From Lachnospiraceae bacterium UBA5899 (GTDB lineage Bacteria; Bacillota; Clostridia; Lachnospirales; Lachnospiraceae), in the NCBI GenBank assembly GCA_002432425.1, contig DJEL01000008.1, forward strand, positions 1-56,375: 56,375 bases of DNA, written 5' to 3'. This document shows, piece by piece, positions 1 through 7,117 of this stretch. The notes beneath the pieces were generated by a model. That model saw only the letters and a program-made list of their open reading frames with translations. It was not told the DNA's origin and did not search any database. Position 1 is the stretch's first letter; every line of letters begins with the position of its first letter. A program made the position numbers and the translations under genes.

Positions 1-23
1 TAATTAGGGGTTGCAAAAAACAG

Positions 24-134
24 ATGAGGAAGCTGATAAAATCAACGGCAATAATGGAAGCAAATTCAGCCTGTGCATTTATGAATTTTCAGCCTAAAGA
101 AACTAAAGAAATAAAAGAGTTACGTCGTTTTTAA
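24..134 (+). CDS. agrD: AgrD-like cyclic lactone autoinducer precursor (36 aa)
   Basis: Very small peptide gene. Seen: a basic/hydrophobic N-terminus (MRKLIKSTAIMEAN), then S-A-C-A-F-M-N-F with the single cysteine at residue 17, then Q-P-K and a charged tail ending L-R-R-F. This is the AgrD layout: an amphipathic leader, a Cys-centred core that forms a five- or six-membered thiolactone ring, and a C-terminal recognition segment beginning near a conserved Pro. The core closely parallels clostridial AgrD peptides of the form SAC....QP. AgrB-type peptidases cut and cyclise such precursors at the membrane. An AgrB gene lies 3.9 kb downstream on the same strand; no agrC or agrA is in the window. 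The reading frame is open to the window edge, so the start could lie upstream; the ATG at 24 is preceded by AGGGG at a somewhat long distance. The exact ring (CAFMN or CAFMNF) cannot be settled from sequence. Confidence 0.78.
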   Translation: MRKLIKSTAIMEANSACAFMNFQPKETKEIKELRRF

Positions 135-163
135 CAAATGTTGTAAAAAAAGGAGGAACACAG

Positions 164-466
164 ATGATTAAAAGGAGTTTGGTAAAGAGTACATGTGTAC
201 TGGCTTTTATCTTGTCTATATCAATGGGCGTGCAGGCAGCAAGTTTTTCATACAAAGGTACTGTTACGGGAAATGGTGTTAGATTGCGAAGTGTGCCTGA
301 TGCGGGAACAGTATTAGAATTAATGTATCAAGGAGAAACTGTTCATGTTGACAAGGAACTGACTATGGAAAGTTCTTCGGGGAGCTACTATTTAAAACGT
401 GACAAAACAGGTACTGTGGGGTATGCGGATAATCATTATATTGATGTCCCTGGAATATGGAATTAG
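164..466 (+). CDS. small secreted SH3-like domain protein
   Basis: A 100-aa protein with a signal peptide (basic MIKRSLVKS, hydrophobic core, cleavage probably after VQA). The mature part resembles a bacterial SH3 (SH3b) fold: the phrase G-N-G-V-R-L-R-S-V-P near residues 37-46 is the usual 'vrvRs.p' start of such domains. SH3b domains bind cell-wall peptides or act as protein adaptors outside the cell. It starts 30 bases after the agrD-like stop, behind a strong AAGGAGG site, and so is probably co-transcribed with it. A large hairpin follows its stop. Role in the agr locus unknown. Confidence 0.75.
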   Translation: MIKRSLVKSTCVLAFILSISMGVQAASFSYKGTVTGNGVRLRSVPDAGTVLELMYQGETVHVDKELTMESSSGSYYLKRDKTGTVGYADNHYIDVPGIWN

Positions 467-468
467 AT

Positions 469-517
469 TTTAAACATTGATGTGGTCACACGTGTATTTG
501 TGTGACCACTGTTTAAA
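469..517 (+). terminator. large inverted repeat between SH3-like gene and next gene
   Basis: Outer arms TTTAAACA (469-476) and TGTTTAAA (510-517), and inner arms GTGGTCACAC (482-491) and GTGTGACCAC (500-509), all pair perfectly with an 8-nt loop and a 5-nt one-sided bulge. No U-run follows, so it may be an attenuator, an mRNA-stabilising hairpin or an operator rather than a simple terminator. Confidence 0.5.
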
Positions 518-534
518 TTATAAGAGGTTACTAG

Positions 535-1485
535 GTGAAAAAAAATATTATTGTAGTTTGTACATTTCTTATATGTTGCATAATTCTAATAGGTATATTT
601 ATAAATACCAAAGTTAATGGGCAGATGACAGGTAAGAAAATGGAATTTTTCCCTGTAGAAGTATGCTATGGCAATCATTACTTATATTGCATAGGGAGAA
701 CATATGAAGAAAACGGCAGCTATTTTGATAAAGTATATAGGATAAATATAGAAAATAGCCAATGGGAAAAAATTGACCAGCTTGAGGAAGACAATTTTTT
801 TCCTCAAAAAATTACTATTTATGAAAATCAATTATATATCATTTCATATAATTCAAGTTTAGATACATACCAACTTTGTAAGTTTGATGGGGAAGAAGTT
901 ATTCCAATTTATAATTTGGATAAAAATTTAAAATCTGAGGATATTCTTATAAAAGGATTTTGCATTACTCAAGAGCAAGTATGTTATATACGGGAAGAAA
1001 ACAATAAATTGACCTTGTGTATTGACCTTAAGACCCAAAAAGAAAAAATTATTCAAGACGATATAGAAAATGGTTTTTTTGAAAGTATGGCGGTTGGAAA
1101 AAATGGATGTTTGTATATGTTGTTTTGTAACGGATTAGAAAATGGCGGGGGATATATTCTTTATAAAATTAAGGGTACGGATATAGAAATAGAAAATAAA
1201 GGAATGCTTTTACCATATGATGATTTATATAGTGTTATGGGTAAAGGAGATGGAAAGTATGACTTTTATATTAAAAGTATAAACTCTCTATATGGCTATA
1301 ACGAAAAAGATAAAAAGTTTGATTATATACAAAAGATAGATGATAGTGTATATGAATTTACAAAGACATGCTTTACAGGAGAAAATTATTATATATATAT
1401 GGGAATGAAATTGGTACAACAGAAGGGTAAGAATTTTAATTATATGAATTTTTCAATAATTGAATTATCAGAGATTAATGAATAG
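535..1485 (+). CDS. membrane-anchored propeller-like protein of unknown function
   Basis: A 316-aa protein starting at GTG behind AAGAGG. Residues 5-25 form one hydrophobic segment (signal anchor or uncleaved signal); the rest is extracellular. The body consists of short alternating strands with repeated themes such as 'Y-x-x-x-I-D', 'N-x-L-Y' and 'KNGCLYML', suggesting a beta-propeller, but no family motif is recognised. It is very AT-rich compared with the genes after 5 kb. It lies between the agrD-like gene and a propeller-like lipoprotein (next gene begins within about 60 bases), so it is probably part of the same transcript. Function not known. Confidence 0.7.
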   Translation: MKKNIIVVCTFLICCIILIGIFINTKVNGQMTGKKMEFFPVEVCYGNHYLYCIGRTYEENGSYFDKVYRINIENSQWEKIDQLEEDNFFPQKITIYENQLYIISYNSSLDTYQLCKFDGEEVIPIYNLDKNLKSEDILIKGFCITQEQVCYIREENNKLTLCIDLKTQKEKIIQDDIENGFFESMAVGKNGCLYMLFCNGLENGGGYILYKIKGTDIEIENKGMLLPYDDLYSVMGKGDGKYDFYIKSINSLYGYNEKDKKFDYIQKIDDSVYEFTKTCFTGENYYIYMGMKLVQQKGKNFNYMNFSIIELSEINE

Positions 1486-1547
1486 ATATGAAATTTAATA
1501 GGTATATTTGTGATGATTATACATTAAAAGGAGCAGATAGAATAAAA

Positions 1548-2669
1548 ATGAGAAAACAGATGTTTCAAACTATTATGATGATATGTGTAGTTATCTGCGC
1601 TTGTGGGTTAAGCGGTTGTAATAAGAAAGAGATGAGTGATAACAAGCAAATAGATGATATAAATATAGAATGGGGAGAAATGGAAAAGTATGCAGAAGCG
1701 AGTGATGGATATAAAGAGACGACCGATGACAAGTGGACAGACCAGGCAGCGAACACAGAAGCAAAGACAAACGGAAGTACAGAAGAACAGGCAGAAGTAA
1801 ATACACAGGCGCAGACTGTAGAATTAACCGGGCAGGATTTTTATCCGGCAAAAGCATTTGGATGCAACGCAGAGAAACTTCTTATGTGCCAGTGGAACCG
1901 GGAAGGAAGGGAAGCCGCCCTGTTTGAAATGGAAGTGGGGACGGATTTGCTGCAAAAACAGCAGATAGACATTCCGGAAGACTGGAATATTCATGGCATT
2001 GTATCCGACAGGGAAGGACACAGTTATATCCTGCTGCGGAGTCCATGGAAAGAGGAAGGCATGCTTTCTGTCATCAGGGAATACGATGGGAACAGTCTGA
2101 TAAATGAAATGGATATATCCGATGCCTTAGGCAGTAAAATGGGTATCTGTGAAGGATTTTTGAGGGATGGAAACGGAAACTTCTATATAAAAGGCATGGA
2201 GGGCGGAATGTTTTTGTCGGCAGAGGGAAAGTTTCTGTGGGAGAGCAGGAATGACTTGCAGGAAATCAGGGACTCCTATGCGGCGGCAATAGGAAAGGAC
2301 GGAAATGTCTACATTACCTATGTGAAAGAGGATGCGTCTTATATAGGACAGATAAACCCGGAAAACGGAAGTGTAGAAAAGGAATATGCACTGGAGGGTA
2401 TTGGCACAGATGACAGAATACTTGCGCTGGCACAGGGAACGGACAGTGATTTTCTGCTATACGGTGTTGCAAGCGGAATATGGACATATGACCTGGAAAG
2501 CGGATGCACAGAAAAACGTGTTGACAGGTCGGAAAGTAACCTTCCTTATAATGAATATATTATAATCAGAGCATTTTTACGGGACGGAAGATTTTTACTG
2601 GTAAAAAATGTAAGCGAAAATGACCGGCTTACCGGACAGATATGGGAATATATCCCGGCGGGAAGGTAA
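1548..2669 (+). CDS. propeller-like lipoprotein
   Basis: A 373-aa exported lipoprotein. From the ATG at 1548 the signal peptide ends G-L-S-G-C with the lipidated cysteine at residue 24. An ATG at 1488 would put 20 odd residues before the signal peptide and has no ribosome site, so 1548 is preferred, although its AAAAGGAG lies 14 bases away. A Glu/Thr/Gln-rich linker (about residues 45-100) is followed by strand-rich blades with 'D-G-N-x-Y' turns (G-N-G-N-F-Y-I-K, D-G-N-V-Y-I-T), as in extracellular beta-propellers. The end of the protein (I-W-T-Y-D-L-E-S-G, then R-D-G-R-F-L-L-V) resembles the region that precedes the solute-binding domain in fused Lachnospiraceae proteins. The solute-binding gene begins 5 bases after its stop. 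Confidence 0.72.
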   Translation: MRKQMFQTIMMICVVICACGLSGCNKKEMSDNKQIDDINIEWGEMEKYAEASDGYKETTDDKWTDQAANTEAKTNGSTEEQAEVNTQAQTVELTGQDFYPAKAFGCNAEKLLMCQWNREGREAALFEMEVGTDLLQKQQIDIPEDWNIHGIVSDREGHSYILLRSPWKEEGMLSVIREYDGNSLINEMDISDALGSKMGICEGFLRDGNGNFYIKGMEGGMFLSAEGKFLWESRNDLQEIRDSYAAAIGKDGNVYITYVKEDASYIGQINPENGSVEKEYALEGIGTDDRILALAQGTDSDFLLYGVASGIWTYDLESGCTEKRVDRSESNLPYNEYIIIRAFLRDGRFLLVKNVSENDRLTGQIWEYIPAGR

Positions 2670-2674
2670 GGTGT

Positions 2675-3991
2675 ATGATGAAAAAAATAATAATATCCGG
2701 TATCGTTTTATGCCTGCTGCTTTCAGGATGCAAAATGTCAGAGCAGGAAGAAAGTAAAACCAATCTGGTGTTGGCTGCGTTTGAGCAAAATGCGGAATTG
2801 GATAAGCAGGTTGCTCTTTTTAATCAGGAAAATGAAGCGTACCATATTGAAGTAAGGCAGTATAACCGTTATGAAGAAGGGGACGGCATCCAGCGATTGC
2901 AGCGGGAGATAGTATCCGGAGAGGGACCGGACATTATCAATTTCGGAAGCGAATACATGCTTTCCGATATTGTCGGACAGTACACGGAAGATTTAAATCC
3001 GTATTTTACAGAGATGTCCGAGGAGGAAAATCTGGAATTCTGGCAAAATCTAATACAGGCTTTTTCCTATAAAGAAAAATTGTATGCATTACCCACTGCC
3101 TTTACCTTGCAGACATATGCGGCACGGACCGAAACAGTGGGAGAGAGGGAGAGCTGGAGCATAGAGGAGCTTATGCAATGCTATGAAGAAAATAAAAAAG
3201 ACAAGGATTTTATGCTCTATCCCGGTGAAACGAAAAAGGATGTGTTTGGTACACTTTTAACCGGCAGTATCGACAATTATGTGGATTGGGAAAAGGGAAG
3301 CTGCCGCTTTGACAGCGAGGAATTCCGACAGATATTGGAATTTGCCAATCAGTTTCCAGCCGCACTTACCATTACGGAAGACTATTCGCCCATGGAGATT
3401 TTCCAAAACGGCAAAACTCTTTTGTATCCGCTGCTGCTTAGGACTTTTTATGATACGAGTGCAGCCGAAATCATTATGGGAGAGCCGGTTACCTATGTGG
3501 GCTATCCGGTGAGTGAAAAGACGGCATCCGGAACAGTCATAAAAGCATCTTCTGATGTGTGGGCAATCAGCAGTACGAGTAAAAATAAGGAAGCGGCATG
3601 GGAATTTATCAGCCGTTTTTACCGGATGCCTTATCAGGAAGAAATAAAAGAGGGGCTGCCGGTTAATAAAAGTGCATTTGAAAAAATGTGCAAGGAAGCC
3701 ATGCAGACAGAGTATGAGGAGAAGAATGGAGAGTCTGTTCCCATAGAAAAAGCAAGGGTTTCGTTTGAAGGAGAGCAGAGTATTCCCATTTATCAGATTT
3801 CCGAAGCACAGGCGGACAGCTTGAAAAAAGTGGTCGGAGGAGCGGCGGTTTTCTCAGGTTATGACAGTGGTCTTCACACCATTCTGCTGGAGGAGTCGGA
3901 AGCATATTTCGCAGGAGATAAAACACTGGATGAAACCGTGGAAATTATGCAGAAGCGGGCTGTTCTTTATATGAATGAAAAGATAAAATAA
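2675..3991 (+). CDS. family-1 extracellular solute-binding lipoprotein
   Basis: A 438-aa substrate-binding protein of the carbohydrate/peptide ABC type. The signal peptide has lipobox L-S-G-C (Cys19). The start at 2675 is chosen because GGAAGG lies 8 bases upstream and the signal peptide begins there; 2678 is an adjacent alternative. Features of the fold: 'LAAFEQNAELDKQVALFNQEN' -type N-terminal strand-helix split as L-V-L-A-A-F and V-A-L-F-N-Q-E, 'GPDIINFGS' at about 90-98, and 'DVWAISSTSKNKEAAWEFISRF'-type C-lobe helix (S-K-N-K-E-A-A-W-E-F). No permease or ATPase is adjacent, so it is either an orphan binding protein or a sensor component. Translational closeness to the propeller lipoprotein suggests the two work together. 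Confidence 0.85.
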   Translation: MMKKIIISGIVLCLLLSGCKMSEQEESKTNLVLAAFEQNAELDKQVALFNQENEAYHIEVRQYNRYEEGDGIQRLQREIVSGEGPDIINFGSEYMLSDIVGQYTEDLNPYFTEMSEEENLEFWQNLIQAFSYKEKLYALPTAFTLQTYAARTETVGERESWSIEELMQCYEENKKDKDFMLYPGETKKDVFGTLLTGSIDNYVDWEKGSCRFDSEEFRQILEFANQFPAALTITEDYSPMEIFQNGKTLLYPLLLRTFYDTSAAEIIMGEPVTYVGYPVSEKTASGTVIKASSDVWAISSTSKNKEAAWEFISRFYRMPYQEEIKEGLPVNKSAFEKMCKEAMQTEYEEKNGESVPIEKARVSFEGEQSIPIYQISEAQADSLKKVVGGAAVFSGYDSGLHTILLEESEAYFAGDKTLDETVEIMQKRAVLYMNEKIK

Positions 3992-4007
3992 TTTAAGAGG
4001 AATAAAA

Positions 4008-4586
4008 ATGAATGTAATTATAAATAAGCTCACCAATTTTTTTGTTGAGACAGAAATGGAAAGTGAAACACAGAGAATGATAATGCGATATGGCATTGCT
4101 TCTATGATAGGAAATATAACAAGCATAATAATTACTATTATAATGGGGATATTATTCGAGGATATAATTTGTTCAGTATTAGTATGGTTCTTTATGTTTT
4201 TACTAAGAAAGAATGCTGGTGGTTTTCATGCAAAGACGGTGAGTGGGTGTTTGATTACATCTGTAGGTATGCTTTTTATTTTTTTCCTTATTTTTTCAAA
4301 AATAATGCCAATAACCCCCTATATTAATATTGCTATTATAATATTGATGATGATAATAGTTTTTGCTTTCGCACCGGTTGACAATTACCAAAAACGGTTG
4401 GATGAAACAGAATTTGAAATGTATCGTAAAAGGAGTGTAATTATTGGTAGTATAGAAGCAGTTATAGGTATGACTGCAATACTATTAAAGTGCGATATTC
4501 TTGTGAGGGCTATTCTTATTAGTCTTTCTTATGTAGGTGCTTCACTTATAGTTGGATATATCTTGAATATAAAAAAACACATATAG
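4008..4586 (+). CDS. agrB: AgrB-like autoinducer-processing endopeptidase
   Basis: A 192-aa polytopic membrane protein with four to six hydrophobic segments. It carries the AgrB signature R-K-N-A-G-G-F-H-A-K-T followed by S-G-C: His74 and Cys81, seven residues apart as in the catalytic His/Cys pair of known AgrB cysteine endopeptidases. AgrB cleaves the C-terminal tail of AgrD and helps form the thiolactone. Length and topology match the family. The gene is AT-rich, starts behind AGAGG, and closes the apparent agrD-to-agrB transcript. The only AgrD-like peptide seen in the window is at 24-134; another agrB or the sensor kinase could lie upstream of the window. Confidence 0.9.
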   Translation: MNVIINKLTNFFVETEMESETQRMIMRYGIASMIGNITSIIITIIMGILFEDIICSVLVWFFMFLLRKNAGGFHAKTVSGCLITSVGMLFIFFLIFSKIMPITPYINIAIIILMMIIVFAFAPVDNYQKRLDETEFEMYRKRSVIIGSIEAVIGMTAILLKCDILVRAILISLSYVGASLIVGYILNIKKHI

Positions 4587-4655
4587 AAGAAAAAGACAGA
4601 TGCGTTGGTATTTACTTTATAGAACAAAAAATTTCAAAAAAAATAAAATTGGGTA

Positions 4656-4684
4656 TTGCAAAATCTTTGGAGTTCGTATATAAT
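4656..4684 (+). promoter_or_regulatory. sigma-A promoter of tRNA-Gln
   Basis: TTGCAA (4656-4661), a 17-bp spacer and a perfect TATAAT (4679-4684). The predicted start is about 13 bases before the mature tRNA 5' end. Confidence 0.75.
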
Positions 4685-4703
4685 GCATAAGGTAGTCAGC
4701 TAA

Positions 4704-4775
4704 AGGGCTATCGCCAAACGGTAAGGCAACGGACTCTGACTCCGTCATTTCAAGGTTCGAATCCTTGTAGCCCTG
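4704..4775 (+). tRNA. tRNA-Gln (anticodon CTG)
   Basis: Cloverleaf seen directly: acceptor arms AGGGCTA / TAGCCCT, a D-arm containing GGTAAGGC, an anticodon stem ACGGA / TCCGT around loop CTCTGAC (anticodon CTG, reads CAG), and T-arm CAAGG-TTCGAAT-CCTTG. Discriminator is G; the CCA end is not encoded. It has its own promoter and terminator and sits exactly where the AT-rich agr locus ends. Confidence 0.95.
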
Positions 4776-4780
4776 CTAAA

Positions 4781-4808
4781 CCTCAGTGATTTCCACTGAG
4801 GTTTTTTT
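4781..4808 (+). terminator. intrinsic terminator of tRNA-Gln
   Basis: CCTCAGTG / CACTGAGG hairpin followed by seven T residues. Confidence 0.88.
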
Positions 4809-4827
4809 GTGCTCTGAATTTGCTCCA

Positions 4828-5107
4828 ATGGGAGATTTACAGTCAATAAACCCGCAGCAAGTAATACATTTGACCGACAGCACCGCTGGACAAAGAGATT
4901 AAGGCAGTTCAAACGGTACAAAATGCTATAAAATTAGTAAAGGAACAAGAAAAAGGCATGAGAGTACCGCCTGGGAAGGGGAAAGAGAAAAGCCAGGCGG
5001 TACAAAATGCTATAAAATCAGTAAAGGAACAAGAAAAAGCCATGAGAGCACCGCCTGGAAAAGAAAACAAATCAGGATGGGCGGTATTTGTAAAAATCTC
5101 GTTTTAG
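4828..5107 (+). pseudogene. decayed small gene with internal duplication
   Basis: From ATG 4828 a frame reads MGDLQSINPQQVIHLTDSTA and stops at 4900-4902. Shifting by one base near 4880 gives a frame that continues PLDKEIKAVQTVQNAIK, through two near-identical Lys/Glu-rich segments, to TAG at 5105-5107. The joined product would be about 90 aa, helical and charged, not recognised. A single frameshift therefore explains both frames; no good ribosome site is seen. Alternatively this is non-coding. The sequence runs straight into the GH127 control region. Confidence 0.4.
4914..5058 (+). repeat. two direct copies of a 61-bp sequence, 84-bp period
   Basis: Copies at 4914-4974 and 4998-5058 differ at only a few bases. 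The period is 84 bp (28 codons), which keeps the open frame. The end of copy 1 (GTACCGCCTGG) and the start of copy 2 (CCAGGCGGTAC) also form a perfect 11-bp inverted repeat. Confidence 0.9.
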
Positions 5108-5130
5108 ACCACCTCATCTCCGATTTAGAC
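5103..5130 (+). promoter_or_regulatory. direct-repeat operator, candidate AraC-family site
   Basis: TTTAGACCACC begins at 5103 and TTTAGACTACC at 5124: ten of eleven bases match and the two lie exactly 21 bp (two helical turns) apart, ending just before the predicted -35. This is the usual geometry of AraC-family activator sites. The probable binder is the AraC-type regulator encoded beyond the GH127 gene. Confidence 0.6.
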
Positions 5131-5132
5131 TA

Positions 5133-5161
5133 CCGACATTTCCGGAAAACTCTGCTATAAT
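5133..5161 (+). promoter_or_regulatory. promoter of the GH127 gene
   Basis: CCGACA (5133-5138), 17-bp spacer, perfect TATAAT (5156-5161). The weak -35 fits activator dependence. A leader of about 125 bases follows. Confidence 0.6.
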
Positions 5162-5294
5162 AAAAACCAGAAATTGAGTCATATAAAACGCAGGGGGAAA
5201 TATCAGAACAGTTTAAGAAAAAAAACTTCCCACATCTGAAACATCCCCGAACACAAACATAATTCAAACAGAAAAAAGAGAAAGGCGGAACGTT

Positions 5295-7115
5295 ATGTTA
5301 CAGAGTATGAAGAAGGATGCCGTGCACCTGCTGCCCGGCTTATTCAAGGAAAGAGAAGAAGTAAACCGCAATTACCTAATGGAGCTGTCCAATCAGGCGC
5401 TTCTGCAGAACTTTTATTTAGAGGCGGGCTTTGTACTGCCGGGACTGCAGGTAGTGGACGACCCCACTACGGCGAACCTGCACTGGGGCTGGGAAGCACC
5501 TACCTGCCAGCTTCGAGGACATTTCTTAGGACATTATCTGTCTGCGGCAGCAGCCCTGTCCGCCATGAATGACGACGAAGAACTGCGTGCCAAGTTAAAC
5601 GTCATCATCAAAGAACTGGAAAGATGCCAGAAGCAGTGCGGCGGCAAGTGGCTGGCGCCCATCCCGGAAAAATATCTGGGAATGTTACAGAAGGGTCAGT
5701 ATGTATGGTCCCCCCAGTATGTCATGCACAAAACCTTCGTGGGTCTGACGGACACCTACCGTTTCACCGGCAGCAAAAAGGCACTGGAGCTGGTGGAAAA
5801 TCTGTCCGACTGGTATGTGGAATGGATTGAAAAAGATTTGAAGGATACCCCCTGGGTAACTTACAAGGGCGAGTCCGGCGGTATGCTGGAGGCATGGGCA
5901 ACCCTGTACGGACTGACCGGCAAGGAAAAATATAAGAAGCTGGCGGAAAGCTATGCGGCTCCGCAGATGTTTAAGGATTTGATGGACGGCAAGGATGCGC
6001 TGACCAACTGCCATGCCAATGCCAGCATTCCTTTGGCACAGGGCGCAGCAAAAATGTATGAGGTTACCGGAGAGGAAAAGTGGCTGGATATCGTAAAGGC
6101 ATTCTGGAAAAACGCCGTAACCGACAGAGGCAGCTACTGCACCGGCGGACAGGGCGCAGGCGAATTCTTTACCCCGCCCCACTTAGAGGGCAGATATCTT
6201 ACCGACAGCAATCAGGAATTCTGTACGGTTTACAATATGGTGCGTCTGGCAGAATATTTATTCCGTTTCACCAAAGAGGCACAGTACGCCGATTATATCG
6301 AAAAGGCGCTTTACAACGGATTTCTGGCACAGCAGAATGCATCAACCGGCATGCCCACCTACTTCCTGCCCATGAAAGCAGGCAGCAAAAAGAAATGGGG
6401 TACGAAAACCAGGGATTTCTGGTGCTGCCACGGAACTATGGTGCAGGCACAGACCCTCTACCCGGAACTGATTTATTTTACCGATGGAGAAAAAGAGCTT
6501 TATGTGGCGCAGTACATTCCTTCCGAAGGAAGCATTGCATTTGGAGAAAAGAAAGGCAGCATTGAGCAGAATGTCAACATGAAGTATTACAACGAGCAGG
6601 CATTCTTTGACGAAGAGGACAAGAGCCAGGATTCCCGCTGGTCCGTGGACGTGAAAATCCACATGGAAGAGAAGACCGGGTTTACCCTGAAACTGCGTAT
6701 TCCGTCATGGGTTAAGGAAGAAGTACAGGTATCTGTTGCCGGAAAGCCCCTTGCAAAAGAGGAATACCGCGTGGAAGAAGGCTATCTGGTATTGCACAGA
6801 GAATGGAAGGAAGACGTTATCACGCTGTACCTGCCCGCAGGACTCTCCATGGAAAATCTGCCGGATGAACCGGACATGTATGCCGTACTGGAAGGACCCA
6901 TTGTGCTGGCAGGCATGAGTGCGAGTGACAAAGGAATTGTGGGCGATACCGAGCATCCAGAGGATATTTTCCACCGCCAGACCGAGCATACCTACGGTGT
7001 GTTCCCCTGGAAGCAGAGTACTTACCGCACGGTAAATCAGCCGGAAAATATGGTATTCAAGTCCTTATATGAGGTGCAGGACGAAACCTACACGGTTTAC
7101 TTCACACGGAAATAA
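5295..7115 (+). CDS. GH127 beta-L-arabinofuranosidase (DUF1680)
   Basis: A 606-aa glycoside hydrolase that removes beta-L-arabinofuranose from plant glycans. No signal peptide, so cytoplasmic, acting on imported oligosaccharides. Residues of the zinc-thiolate active site are visible: Glu308-x-Cys310 (N-Q-E-F-C-T-V-Y-N-M) and Cys377-Cys378 (F-W-C-C-H-G-T), matching the Glu/Cys and CysCys of characterised GH127 enzymes. N-terminal alpha/alpha-barrel motifs such as R-G-H-F-L-G-H-Y-L-S at about 76-85, beta-sandwich C-terminal part. Full length for the family. It faces an AraC regulator (2 bases between stops) and has a repeat operator in front, so is probably induced by an arabinose-containing sugar. 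Confidence 0.93.
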   Translation: MLQSMKKDAVHLLPGLFKEREEVNRNYLMELSNQALLQNFYLEAGFVLPGLQVVDDPTTANLHWGWEAPTCQLRGHFLGHYLSAAAALSAMNDDEELRAKLNVIIKELERCQKQCGGKWLAPIPEKYLGMLQKGQYVWSPQYVMHKTFVGLTDTYRFTGSKKALELVENLSDWYVEWIEKDLKDTPWVTYKGESGGMLEAWATLYGLTGKEKYKKLAESYAAPQMFKDLMDGKDALTNCHANASIPLAQGAAKMYEVTGEEKWLDIVKAFWKNAVTDRGSYCTGGQGAGEFFTPPHLEGRYLTDSNQEFCTVYNMVRLAEYLFRFTKEAQYADYIEKALYNGFLAQQNASTGMPTYFLPMKAGSKKKWGTKTRDFWCCHGTMVQAQTLYPELIYFTDGEKELYVAQYIPSEGSIAFGEKKGSIEQNVNMKYYNEQAFFDEEDKSQDSRWSVDVKIHMEEKTGFTLKLRIPSWVKEEVQVSVAGKPLAKEEYRVEEGYLVLHREWKEDVITLYLPAGLSMENLPDEPDMYAVLEGPIVLAGMSASDKGIVGDTEHPEDIFHRQTEHTYGVFPWKQSTYRTVNQPENMVFKSLYEVQDETYTVYFTRK

Positions 7116-7117
7116 AG

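Noticed and set aside
4600..4683. 27-codon ORF after agrB as a second AgrD
   Set aside because: Has one Cys but no Cys-core-Pro-tail layout and no ribosome site; its end overlaps the tRNA promoter.
4704..5107. Integrated element at tRNA-Gln
   Set aside because: No duplicate of the tRNA 3' end and no integrase are visible in the window; kept only as a low-interest composition note.
5685..6182. Long minus-strand ORF inside the GH127 gene (and similar ones inside ileS, ftsE, the carboxylase)
   Set aside because: Opposite-strand shadows of well-supported genes; no family motifs and no ribosome sites.
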